This document shows positions 1-7,300 of a stretch of 11,317 nt of DNA, one piece after another. The position numbers were made by a program, and so were the translations under genes. Source of the DNA: an uncultured Bacteroidota bacterium. Lineage in GTDB: Bacteria > Bacteroidota > Bacteroidia > NS11-12g > UBA955. The first letter of the stretch is position 1. The number at the start of each line of letters is the position of its first letter. A model generated the notes under the pieces. The model ran no database searches. It was given only the letters and a program-made list of their open reading frames with translations, and was not told the DNA's origin. Location: assembly GCA_903953615.1 (NCBI GenBank), contig CAJBKH010000016.1, positions 1 through 11,317 of the forward strand, written 5' to 3'.

Positions 1-2
1 AC

Positions 3-176
3 TTTGAATATGAGCAACAAATTGCTTTTGCAAATAAAGAATTGGTTGAGAATGTAGAAACCGTTTTCCTTTTATCAAGTCCATATTATACCAATATTAG
101 CAGCACCATTGTAAGAGACATTATCATTAACAAGGGTAACTACAGCAAGTTTGTACCTGAAGGGATTGTATTTTAA
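3..176 (+). CDS. coaD: Phosphopantetheine adenylyltransferase, C-terminal part (5' end outside window)
   Basis: The last 57 codons of an open frame that enters from the left edge and ends at TAA 174-176. The translation begins FEYEQQIAFANKELVENVET and continues with a segment containing ISSTIVRD and ending FVPEGIVF. This matches the C-terminus of CoaD (PPAT), where a tract of the form ETVFL...S...ISS(S/T).VRE is followed by a terminal FVP motif. CoaD transfers AMP from ATP to 4'-phosphopantetheine, the penultimate step of coenzyme A synthesis, in the cytoplasm. The ISST.VR part belongs to the nucleotide-binding C-terminal region of this family; the N-terminal catalytic HxGH-type motif would lie outside the window. 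The stop overlaps the stop of the convergent Nudix gene by four bases. Identification rests on a short fragment but the motif is distinctive. Confidence 0.88.
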   Translation, partial: FEYEQQIAFANKELVENVETVFLLSSPYYTNISSTIVRDIIINKGNYSKFVPEGIVF

Positions 177-823
177 AACAAGTGCGCTTGTTTAGACACT
201 TTTGGAAATTCTATTTTTTCAATAAGTGCTTTAATAGAATCATAGGTTTCGAAATCAGGCTGCTTTAAAAACGCTTTATCCACCCATCTGACTTCAGTAA
301 TATCTTCCTCTAGCTGCGGCTTTGTTTCGTTATTTCCCCAAGCTATCATTTTATACCAAGCTGTTTTCTTTAAAATCCAGCGACCTTTTAAAAAATACAC
401 ATGGTAGGTATTATCAATTTTATCGAGTAAGCCTAAAAAATGTAATCCGCATTCCTCGTGCACCTCGCGCAGGGCTGCCCTTCTTTGGGCTTCGCCTTTT
501 TCTATTTTGCCTTTTGGCAAATCCCAAATGCCCAAACGTTTGATTAATAACAACTGGCCGAGTTCATTAAATACAATACCACCCGCCGCTTTAATTAATT
601 TAAATTGTTTTTTCAACACCTCATAAAGCTTCAAAGATTCATTTGTTTCGAATCCAAAATAATGGTCTTTAAGCTCAGTACTACTTGTTATCTTGGCAAT
701 CAGACCTTTCAATTCGGTAGCTGGGAACAACACCATCTTTTCTTTCTGTTGTTTTAGAAAAGCACTATTGCCGATAAATAGTGTATAGTGGTTAATAAAT
801 ATTTTATAGTTTTGCTGACCCAT
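173..823 (-). CDS. Nudix (NUDIX) hydrolase
   Basis: 216 residues from the ATG at 823. The open frame continues upstream to 925, but that extension lies inside pyrE on the other strand. MGQQNYKIFINHYTLF resembles the usual N-terminus (KIFIN...) of this Bacteroidota family, so 823 is preferred. A complete Nudix box (GX5EX7REUXEEXGU) spans about residues 105-127: G105, E111, R119-E120, E123-E124, G126. The metal-binding glutamates are therefore present. The fold starts near residue 78 (AAGGIVFN). The first ~75 residues form a family-specific N-terminal region. Nudix enzymes hydrolyse nucleoside diphosphates linked to another moiety; the substrate here cannot be told from sequence. It is divergent to pyrE with a 4 bp start-to-start gap and convergent with coaD. 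Proximity to pyrE hints at nucleotide or sugar-nucleotide housekeeping, but that is inference. Confidence 0.93.
   Translation of the reverse strand: MGQQNYKIFINHYTLFIGNSAFLKQQKEKMVLFPATELKGLIAKITSSTELKDHYFGFETNESLKLYEVLKKQFKLIKAAGGIVFNELGQLLLIKRLGIWDLPKGKIEKGEAQRRAALREVHEECGLHFLGLLDKIDNTYHVYFLKGRWILKKTAWYKMIAWGNNETKPQLEEDITEVRWVDKAFLKQPDFETYDSIKALIEKIEFPKVSKQAHLF
807..814 (+). promoter_or_regulatory. Candidate -7 promoter box for pyrE, inside the Nudix gene
   Basis: TAGTTTTG matches TAnnTTTG exactly and lies 13 bases before the pyrE ATG at 828, giving a predicted leader of only a few bases. No TTTG -33 element was seen at 17-21 bp spacing. The box lies within the first codons of the divergent Nudix gene, as expected if the two genes share a 4 bp gap and must host each other's promoters. 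Confidence 0.33.
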
Positions 824-827
824 AATT

Positions 828-1475
828 ATGATGAACGATACAAGTGCAAAAATAGCGCAATACTTATTAGAATGCGAAGCAGTCAAATTAAATGTTGATG
901 AACCTTTCACTTGGACCAGCGGCATGCGCTCTCCAATTTACTGCGACAACAGAGTGACACTCTCGTACCCAAACATTCGCCAATACATAACCAACGAACT
1001 TGTGAAAGTAATTCTTCAGCATTTTGGAAATGTTGAAGCCATTGCTGGTGTGGCAACTGCTGGTATTGCACAAGGTGCCTTGATTGCAGACAAAATGAAT
1101 TTGCCCTTTGCCTATGTAAGACCAGAACCCAAAAAACACGGTTTAAAAAACAGCATTGAAGGCCATTTAGAAGCAGGTGCCAAGGTGGTTGTTGTTGAAG
1201 ATTTAATTAGCACAGGTAAAAGCAGTTTAAAAGCTGTTGAAGACTTAAGAGAGAATGGGATTGAAGTAGTCGGTTTGGTTTCAATTTTTAATTATGGTTT
1301 TGCTGCGGCCGACCAAAAATTCAAAGACACCAATTGCCATTATATTTCTTTATCTAATTTTAATGTTTTGGCTGAAGTTGCGATACAAACCAATTATATC
1401 ACCAATTTGCAAGCCGAGAAAATTGCCCTGTGGAGTAAAGATCCACAAGCTTGGAGCGACCTGATAGGTGCTTAA
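828..1475 (+). CDS. pyrE: Orotate phosphoribosyltransferase
   Basis: 215 residues. OPRT joins orotate to PRPP to give orotidine 5'-monophosphate, the fifth step of de novo pyrimidine synthesis, in the cytoplasm, usually as a dimer with a shared active site. The family N-terminal signature is clear at residues 27-42 (FTWTSGMRSPIYCDNR). RPEPKKHG at 98-105 carries the active-site lysines. The PRPP-binding loop VVVVEDLISTG ends at G130, with the adjacent acidic pair E124-D125. Length is typical for bacterial PyrE (about 210-215). Two ATGs (828 and 831) are adjacent; either could be used. It stands alone on this strand, with no other pyr gene in the window, and starts 4 bp from the divergent Nudix start. 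A weak hairpin plus T-tract follows it. Confidence 0.97.
   Translation: MMNDTSAKIAQYLLECEAVKLNVDEPFTWTSGMRSPIYCDNRVTLSYPNIRQYITNELVKVILQHFGNVEAIAGVATAGIAQGALIADKMNLPFAYVRPEPKKHGLKNSIEGHLEAGAKVVVVEDLISTGKSSLKAVEDLRENGIEVVGLVSIFNYGFAAADQKFKDTNCHYISLSNFNVLAEVAIQTNYITNLQAEKIALWSKDPQAWSDLIGA
847..854 (-). promoter_or_regulatory. Candidate -7 promoter box for the Nudix gene, inside pyrE
   Basis: Read on the minus strand this is TATTTTTG, an exact match to the Bacteroidota -7 form TAnnTTTG. It would start transcription near 840, about 17 nt upstream of the Nudix ATG at 823. No TTTG was found at the usual -33 distance, and the 8-mer is not rare in AT-rich DNA. Position relative to the start is the main support. 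Confidence 0.35.
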
Positions 1476-1502
1476 CACAAGCGCATTTCATATAATTTTA
1501 TT

Positions 1503-1545
1503 GGGCTGAAAAACTGATACATAGCCCTTGCAATTCTTTTTTTTT
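1503..1545 (+). terminator. Weak terminator-like hairpin after pyrE
   Basis: GGGCT (1503-1507) can pair with AGCCC (1523-1527) across a 15-base loop. A run of nine T follows at 1537-1545. The stem is short and the T-run begins nine bases after it, so this is a poor intrinsic terminator, though it is in the right place after pyrE and ahead of the next promoter. Confidence 0.3.
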
Positions 1546-1565
1546 CAGAAAATAATTGTTAAATA

Positions 1566-1595
1566 TTTGTGGTTTGATAATTTTAATTACATTTG
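1566..1595 (+). promoter_or_regulatory. Bacteroidota-type promoter for the YqaE/Pmp3 lipoprotein-DUF2752 unit
   Basis: TTTG (1566-1569), 18 bases, then TACATTTG (1588-1595). Both elements match the Bacteroidota sigma-ABfr consensus (TTTG at -33, TAnnTTTG at -7) at near-usual spacing. This is the best promoter in the window. Transcription would start near 1602, leaving a leader of about 115 nt before the ATG at 1719. Confidence 0.6.
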
Positions 1596-1621
1596 TTAAC
1601 ACTTGATGCGTTAAAATTTTG

Positions 1622-1691
1622 AGAATGATTCAATAAACATTCTTGACCTTAAACAAAACAGGTAACATTAGAATCCCTAGTTCTTCGTTAC
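1622..1691 (+). promoter_or_regulatory. Possible two-hairpin 5' leader
   Basis: Two inverted repeats lie between the promoter and the ATG at 1719. The first is AGAATG (1622-1627) with CATTCT (1638-1643), six perfect pairs around a 10-base loop. The second is GTAAC (1662-1666) with GTTAC (1687-1691), enclosing an inner AGAA (1670-1673) / TTCT (1681-1684) stem with a 7-base loop. Both are AT-rich and modest in strength. They do not match a riboswitch class I recognise. A regulatory role is only a possibility. Confidence 0.28.
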
Positions 1692-1718
1692 ATTTAAACT
1701 TTAAACCAAATAAATAAA

Positions 1719-2318
1719 ATGAGAAAAATTAACCAATTATCAGTTCTAGTGCTATTGGCACTTGTAACTCTCAGTGCATGTACCATGCAAAAACGCGTTT
1801 ACAACCGTGGTTTCCACCTTGAGTGGTTTGAAAGCAAAGGCTCTGATAAGGTAGCTGCTGTTCATGCAAAAAAGGCAGAGAAAAAACAAAGCCAAACAAG
1901 CGAGCAAACCCTTGCTAACAAAACTGAGACTGCTGCCAATGTTGAAAATATGGACATTGCCATAAGAGAGACAAAAACAGTGATGAATGCCGTTGAAGAA
2001 AATAACAACAATGTTGTAAGTGCTCCAAAAGTATTTTTCAAGTCGACCAAAATGGCGCAAAAAGCACTTTCTCAAAAATCAAACACTTTTGCGAAACCTG
2101 TGATGAAAGCCGCTGTTAAACAAATGACCAAGCCAAACAAAACAGCAGATACTGATATGTTGTTACTTTATATTTTATGTATTTTCATTCCACCAATAGC
2201 TGTAGGCTTAGCAACAGATTGGGATGCGACGCCAGTGATCAGCAATATTCTTTGGTGTTTATTATGTGGTTTGCCTGGAATTATCCATGCCTTCATTGTT
2301 GTAAACAGAGAAGCTTAG
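1719..2318 (+). CDS. Lipoprotein with C-terminal YqaE/Pmp3 membrane hairpin
   Basis: 199 residues. The N-terminus is a lipoprotein signal peptide: RK at 2-3, a hydrophobic stretch, and lipobox LSAC with the lipidated cysteine at 21. The mature start CTMQKRVYNRGFHLEW resembles a sequence I recall at the start of other Bacteroidota YqaE-type proteins. Residues about 40-145 are Lys/Gln/Thr-rich, low in complexity and probably extended. The C-terminus (about 147-195) holds two membrane segments typical of YqaE/Pmp3: a first helix with the IPP turn (LLLYILCIFIPPIAVGL) and a second ending LPGIIHAFIVV. Pmp3 proteins in yeast and plants affect membrane potential and salt tolerance; the bacterial role is poorly known. 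A good promoter lies upstream and the DUF2752 gene begins one base after the stop. The pairing of a lipid anchor with a membrane hairpin is unusual in topology. Confidence 0.85.
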   Translation: MRKINQLSVLVLLALVTLSACTMQKRVYNRGFHLEWFESKGSDKVAAVHAKKAEKKQSQTSEQTLANKTETAANVENMDIAIRETKTVMNAVEENNNNVVSAPKVFFKSTKMAQKALSQKSNTFAKPVMKAAVKQMTKPNKTADTDMLLLYILCIFIPPIAVGLATDWDATPVISNILWCLLCGLPGIIHAFIVVNREA

Positions 2319-2319
2319 A

Positions 2320-2628
2320 TTGCAAAGCACCCAACAAAATAAAATTTTAGTATTAATCTTTTTCAGCGGATTAATAGCATTGCCCATTGTGTTAATGCTA
2401 TTGTCCGCTGATTTTTTTGATAAAGGGCCTTCCCTTTGTCTTTCTGTTGTATTGCTTAATAAAACATGCTATGGATGTGGTATTACAAGGGCTATACAAC
2501 ACCTTCTCCATTTTGAATTGAGCAAAGCCCTTGCCTACAATAAACTTTGTGTTATTGTACTTCCATTTTTAATCTTTATTTGGGGGCAAACAGTTTTAAA
2601 AACTTATCGCAAATTAAAAGCGCTATAA
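2320..2628 (+). CDS. DUF2752 small membrane protein, TTG start
   Basis: 102 residues with two predicted membrane helices (about 9-29 and 76-94). Between them is the DUF2752 hallmark: KTCYGCGITRA, with C50, C53, G54, T56 and R57 (Cx2CGxTR), followed by a tract ending AYN. The family has no established biochemical function. The frame begins after an in-frame stop at 2302, and no ATG occurs before 2395, so the TTG at 2320, one base after the upstream stop, is the most likely start. An ATG at 2395 would remove most of the first helix. The arrangement suggests translational coupling with the YqaE/Pmp3-type lipoprotein. From memory, DUF2752 genes often neighbour genes for other small membrane proteins such as TM2 or CD225 types, so this pairing fits. 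The gene converges on the YdeI-family gene, with four bases between stops. Confidence 0.85.
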   Translation: MQSTQQNKILVLIFFSGLIALPIVLMLLSADFFDKGPSLCLSVVLLNKTCYGCGITRAIQHLLHFELSKALAYNKLCVIVLPFLIFIWGQTVLKTYRKLKAL

Positions 2629-2632
2629 GGTC

Positions 2633-3226
2633 TTAACGCGCTAGCTTTTTTAGCAGCATCTCGATTGTTTTTGTCAATCTGTTTAATCTTGTCTCTCCCT
2701 TTTTTGCATCGTTAATCCAAGTGATGTATTCCTCGCGATGGCTATAGGCTAGCATATCAAAATATTCAGACAGCTTATTGTCATCTAATAGCTTTTGCAA
2801 ATCAAGGGGCGTATCGATCTCGGTGATGGCCGCTTTAGAGATAGGCACTGCTTTGTTAGTGGTATTAATTTGAACCGCCTCTTTGATATAATCTATTAAA
2901 AAAATTTCTTTTACCTCTGCGAGGGTTTTAAAATGAATTCTGCGATTGTGCACATTGTTATCCTCTTTGGCTAGAATTTTCTTTGGGTCTTTCAATTGCG
3001 CCCCATGAAAAAAAACAAAGGCCACATGTTTTTTAAAAACGTCAAAACCACACACCATGCCTTGGTGGTAAAAATTAGGTCCCCATTTCCAGTCCTCCAC
3101 CATTTGTGGATCGGCCTTGTGTATGATGGTTCTTAATTTTAGGCAAATGGCTTTGCTCCAATCTGGCATGGCATCAATGTATTCAGAAATTTGAACACTG
3201 GCATCGGATTGGTAATTCAAAGGCAT
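2633..3226 (-). CDS. DUF1801 / YdeI-OmpD-associated family protein
   Basis: 197 residues, no signal peptide or membrane segment, so probably cytoplasmic. The first ~115 residues look like a DUF1801 domain (SCP2/YdhG-like fold): ISEYIDAMPDWSKAICLKLR near the start, then WKWGPNFY and HVAFVFFHGAQLKDP. The last ~70 residues match the YdeI/OmpD-associated C-terminal region: PLDLQKLLDDNK, then a run ending EEYITWINDAKKGETRLNRL, with the family's typical WI..AK..ETR..R pattern. Such proteins have been linked to bacteriocin or polymyxin tolerance in enterobacteria, but the molecular function is unknown. It lies 8 bp downstream of fcl on the same strand and is probably co-transcribed. Nothing in it suggests a role in fucose metabolism. 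Confidence 0.88.
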   Translation of the reverse strand: MPLNYQSDASVQISEYIDAMPDWSKAICLKLRTIIHKADPQMVEDWKWGPNFYHQGMVCGFDVFKKHVAFVFFHGAQLKDPKKILAKEDNNVHNRRIHFKTLAEVKEIFLIDYIKEAVQINTTNKAVPISKAAITEIDTPLDLQKLLDDNKLSEYFDMLAYSHREEYITWINDAKKGETRLNRLTKTIEMLLKKLAR

Positions 3227-3234
3227 AGACTGAA

Positions 3235-4164
3235 TTAAGACTGCTTTGAAAGAAAATCGTTGTAGGCCATTTGAATGCCTTCATTTAATTGCACTTTGTG
3301 TTGCCAACCTAAATTATGCAAATAACTCACGTCCATTAGTTTGCGTGGCGTGCCATCTGGCTTGCTGGTATTAAACACCAACTCACCTGTGTAACCAATG
3401 GTATCTTTTATTAAAATGGCAAGGTCTTTAATACTTAAATCGGTGCCACTGCCAATGTTTACAAATTGCTTACCATTGTAGTTCAACATCAAAAACAAGG
3501 CAGCATCTGCCAAGTCATCTGCAAATAAAAATTCTCTTAATGGTGAACCAGTTCCCCATATTTCTACTTGAGGCAATTGATTCACTTTGGCCTCATGAAA
3601 TTTGCGAATCAATGCTGGCAATACATGGCTGTTTTCAGGATGGTAATTGTCGTTAATACCATATAGATTAGTTGGCATAACAGAGATAAAATTACAATCG
3701 TATTGGTCGCGGTAGGCCTCACATAGCTTAATGCCCGCAATTTTAGCGATGGCATAAGGTTCATTGGTCGGCTCTAAAAGACCCGTTAATAAATAATCTT
3801 CTTTTAAAGGTTGAGGCGCCAACTTCGGATAAATACAACTACTGCCAAAGAACATTAACTTTTCGACATCGTTTACGAAGGCCGAATGGATGATGTTATT
3901 TTGGATGGCTAAATTATCGTATAAAAATTCTGCGCGATAGGTATTATTAGCCACAATACCGCCAACTTTAGCGGCACATAAAAATACATATTCTGGCTTT
4001 TCGAGTGCAAAAAAATCAGCCACTGCTTGTTGACTTCTTAAATCAAGTTCGGCCGAAGTTCTTGTTACAATATTATTAAATCCTTTGGTTTTAAGGGCAC
4101 GGTATACTGCACTGCCTACCATTCCTCGGTGACCAGCTACAAATATTTTAGATTGTATGTCCAT
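3235..4164 (-). CDS. fcl: GDP-L-fucose synthase
   Basis: 309 residues, an extended short-chain dehydrogenase/reductase. The enzyme performs the 3,5-epimerisation and NADPH-dependent reduction of GDP-4-keto-6-deoxymannose to GDP-L-fucose, the donor for fucosylated glycans. Nucleotide-binding motif GHRGMVG is at 11-17. The active-site residues of the E. coli enzyme all have counterparts at about +1 numbering: S108, C110, Y137, K141 (YxxxK) and H180 (NSHVLPALIRKFHEA). The C-terminal half carries the usual GSPLREFLFADDLADA and a NIGSG segment. Length is normal. The preceding enzyme, GDP-mannose 4,6-dehydratase (gmd), is not in the window. A DUF1801/YdeI gene follows 8 bp downstream. The promoter probably lies in the 154 bp divergent region shared with the helicase-nuclease gene. 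Confidence 0.97.
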   Translation of the reverse strand: MDIQSKIFVAGHRGMVGSAVYRALKTKGFNNIVTRTSAELDLRSQQAVADFFALEKPEYVFLCAAKVGGIVANNTYRAEFLYDNLAIQNNIIHSAFVNDVEKLMFFGSSCIYPKLAPQPLKEDYLLTGLLEPTNEPYAIAKIAGIKLCEAYRDQYDCNFISVMPTNLYGINDNYHPENSHVLPALIRKFHEAKVNQLPQVEIWGTGSPLREFLFADDLADAALFLMLNYNGKQFVNIGSGTDLSIKDLAILIKDTIGYTGELVFNTSKPDGTPRKLMDVSYLHNLGWQHKVQLNEGIQMAYNDFLSKQS

Positions 4165-4175
4165 ATTTTAAATAG

Positions 4176-4183
4176 CAAAAATA
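4176..4183 (-). promoter_or_regulatory. Candidate -7 promoter box for fcl
   Basis: On the minus strand TATTTTTG matches TAnnTTTG, 11 bases before the fcl ATG at 4164. No TTTG at -33 spacing was found. The resulting leader would be only a few bases, so this is tentative. Confidence 0.33.
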
Positions 4184-4318
4184 CGAATAATGTTTTTAAA
4201 TTCTGAAAGCTATTTGATTGTAACTTATTACAAAGCGAAGGACTTATTCTTTATAAAAAGATATTTACATTTAACATAATTTGAATTACTAATATTTTTA
4301 GCAATTAGAGCTTAATTA

Positions 4319-7300
4319 ATGAATTATATTTGCTCAATCACCATGTCAAATTTTGTTGAACTCTACGAATCGCTAAACACCGCCCAAAAAAAAGCGGTGA
4401 ACCATATTGAAGGCCCTGTAATGGTGGTAGCTGGACCAGGTACCGGCAAGACTCAAATCTTAGCCGCTAGGATTGCCAATATCCTTCAAAAAACAGATAC
4501 CAATGCTTATCAGATTCTATGTTTAACCTATACCGATGCAGGCGTTATTGCCATGCGCGAAAGATTACTAAAATTTATTGGCCCTGTGGCCTATCGGGTA
4601 CACATCCATACTTTCCATTCGCTTTGTAACGAAATCATTCAACACAACAGCAATTATTTTGGCTATACCAATTTAAAACCTGCCAACGATTTAGATGTCA
4701 TTGAAATATTGCAAGAGATGATAGACGCTATGCCCAACGACCATGTCTTAAAACGTTTGAAAGGCGAAGTGTATTACGATTTGCAAAATTTTAAAACCCT
4801 CTTTAACCTTATTAAGGAAGAAAATTTAAAGCCCGAAGATATCAAAGCAAAGGCCGATGCCTTTTTTGCAGAGCAGGTAGACAATGGTGAATTTACTTAC
4901 AAAAAAAATGGCAAGGATTATGCAAAAGGCGATATCAAACAAGCTGCTTATGACGAAGCCCTATTAAAAATAGAAAAATTAAAAGCGGCTGTAGATTTAT
5001 TTCCTGTGTTCCAATCGAAAATGCTCAACCGCAAATTGTACGATTTTACCGATATGATTACTTGGGTGATTCGCGCCTTTGAAGAAGACAAAAACTTTTT
5101 GTTGAATTACCAAGAGCGCTTCTTATATGTATTGGTCGATGAGTTTCAAGATACCAATGGTGCGCAAAATCAAATCGTGAATTTTATTACAGAATATTGG
5201 GAGGTCCCCAACTTATTTGTGGTAGGCGATGACGATCAATCCATCTATAAATTTCAAGGGGCTAACATTAGCAATATTCTGAATTTCGCCTCCCAATTTC
5301 AAGACCATTTAACAACGACTGTACTAACGGATAATTACCGATCTAGTCAATACATCTTAGATGCCTCGCGTTCGCTTATCAATTTAAATAACGAACGCAT
5401 TGAAGCCATCGACAAGCATTTAATTGCCATGAATGCCGATTATGCAACATTAGATTTGAAACCACAAATCAATGCGTATTTTAATCCTCTGCACGAAGCC
5501 ATTGCCATTGGCGAAAAGGTGAAGCAACTGCATGCCGAAGGTGTGCCATATACCGAAATGGCCATCTTGTATCGCAACCACTCACAAGTAGAAATTCTAA
5601 CAAAATATTTTAAGGCCCACAGTATTCCATTTAATTCTAAACGACGCATTAATATTCTCAATGAATTATTGGTGACCAAGCTTTTAAAAATATTAAATTA
5701 TATTAATGCCGAAAGTCGTAGACCCTACAGTGGCGAGGAGTATATTTACGAGATCTTGAATTTCGATTTCTATAAAATACCTTCCATTGAAATTGCTAAA
5801 CTCAGTATCGATGTAAAAAACAAAAGGGCCAAGTGGCGCGATTATTTGAGTGATTTTGCAAAAAACAAAAACGATTTATTTAACGGCCAACCTGGTGTTG
5901 ACGGGCGCACAGAATTGAAACGCCTGATTGAAGATTTGGAATATTGGACCGGGCAGGTTAATAATATTACTGTACCTCAATTGATTGAAAAAATTATTGC
6001 CAAAGGCGGTATTTTAAGTTATGTAATGCAGGCTGATGACAAACGTTGGCAAATGCAAATCCTCAGAACCTTCTTCGATTTCATTAAAGAAGAAGCTGCT
6101 AAAAATCCGCGCATGCAATTGTCGGATTTATTAAAAACCATTCAGCGTTATGCGCAATTTAACATTGCAATTGAAGCATGGCAAATTTTACAGATGCCGG
6201 ATAGTATCAATTTGATTACGGCTCATAGCAGTAAAGGCCTCGAATTCGAACATGTATTTATTACCAATTGCATTGAAAAGGCTTGGTTTAACAGTATGCG
6301 CGACAGAGATTTTGGTTTAGCAAAAGTGTATTTTAAAACCAATGATGAAGCGGCCGAAGCAGAAGAAAACAGGCGTTTGTTTTATGTGGCCATGACCCGT
6401 GCGAAAAAAGGACTTTACATTTCTTATCATCAACAAACTTTAGATACCAAGCCAGTTGAAAAACTGCGCTTCATTGAAGAATTGGCCAGTGGTACGGATT
6501 TAAAAATTATGTATCCGCAAGTGGATGAGCAAGCTGTGCTCGACTTTGAAGCCCAATATTACCAGGATGAAACCTTCCCAGATTTTGAGCTCATCGACCA
6601 TGCCTACCTCGATACCTTATTGGCCAATTATACTTTATCTGCCACCCACTTAAATTCTTATTTAAGATGTCCTACTGATTTTTATTTTAACCAGGTTTTA
6701 AAAGTGCCGAGTGCTAAAAGCGAAGGCGCTAGTTTTGGTACTGCTATTCACTACGCATTAGAAAACTTATTTACCGAAATGCAAGGTCACCCTGAAAAGC
6801 AATTACCACCGGTAGATACATTGGTGAGCTACTTTGAAAAATCGATGTACGCCCAACGCGATGGCTTTACAGAAGATGCCTATGAACGCAGATTGGCCCA
6901 TGGCAAAATATTGTTGCCACAATACTATGCAGAATACGCCAAACAATGGATGAATGAAAAAGTATTCACCATTGAGAAAAACATGCAAAACATTGAAGTA
7001 AAAGGGGTGCCCATTAAAGGTAAATTAGATAAGATAGTTTTCGAAGGCAACAGTGCCTATGTAATCGATTTTAAAACAGGCGATTTTAAATATGCCAAAT
7101 CAAAATGCAATCCGCCTAAGGATGATGCAGACCCTAATAAACCCGAACAAGTATTGGGTGGCGACTACTGGCGTCAAATGGTGTTTTACAATTTGTTAAT
7201 TGAAAACGACCATAGCACCAAATGGACCATGACCAGAGGAGAAATGAATTTTGTAGAACCCGATAAAAACAAAAAATTCGACAGGGTACAATTTGCCATT

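Noticed and set aside
824..925. The 34-codon upstream extension of the Nudix frame
   Set aside because: It lies wholly within the 5' end of pyrE and in the Nudix/pyrE gap, is rich in hydrophobic residues unlike the family, and the KIFIN start right after 823 matches related proteins better.
888..1139. Minus-strand open frame of 83 codons inside pyrE
   Set aside because: Antisense shadow of a confidently identified gene; no family features.
1752..2075. Minus-strand open frames opposite the YqaE-type lipoprotein gene
   Set aside because: Cysteine- and phenylalanine-rich composition mirrors the Lys/Gln-rich linker on the other strand; shadow frames.
4165..4318. Promoter for the helicase-nuclease gene
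   Set aside because: Near matches such as TAATTTG and TATTTG occur, but none has the right spacing within the box or a paired -33 element, so no site is called.
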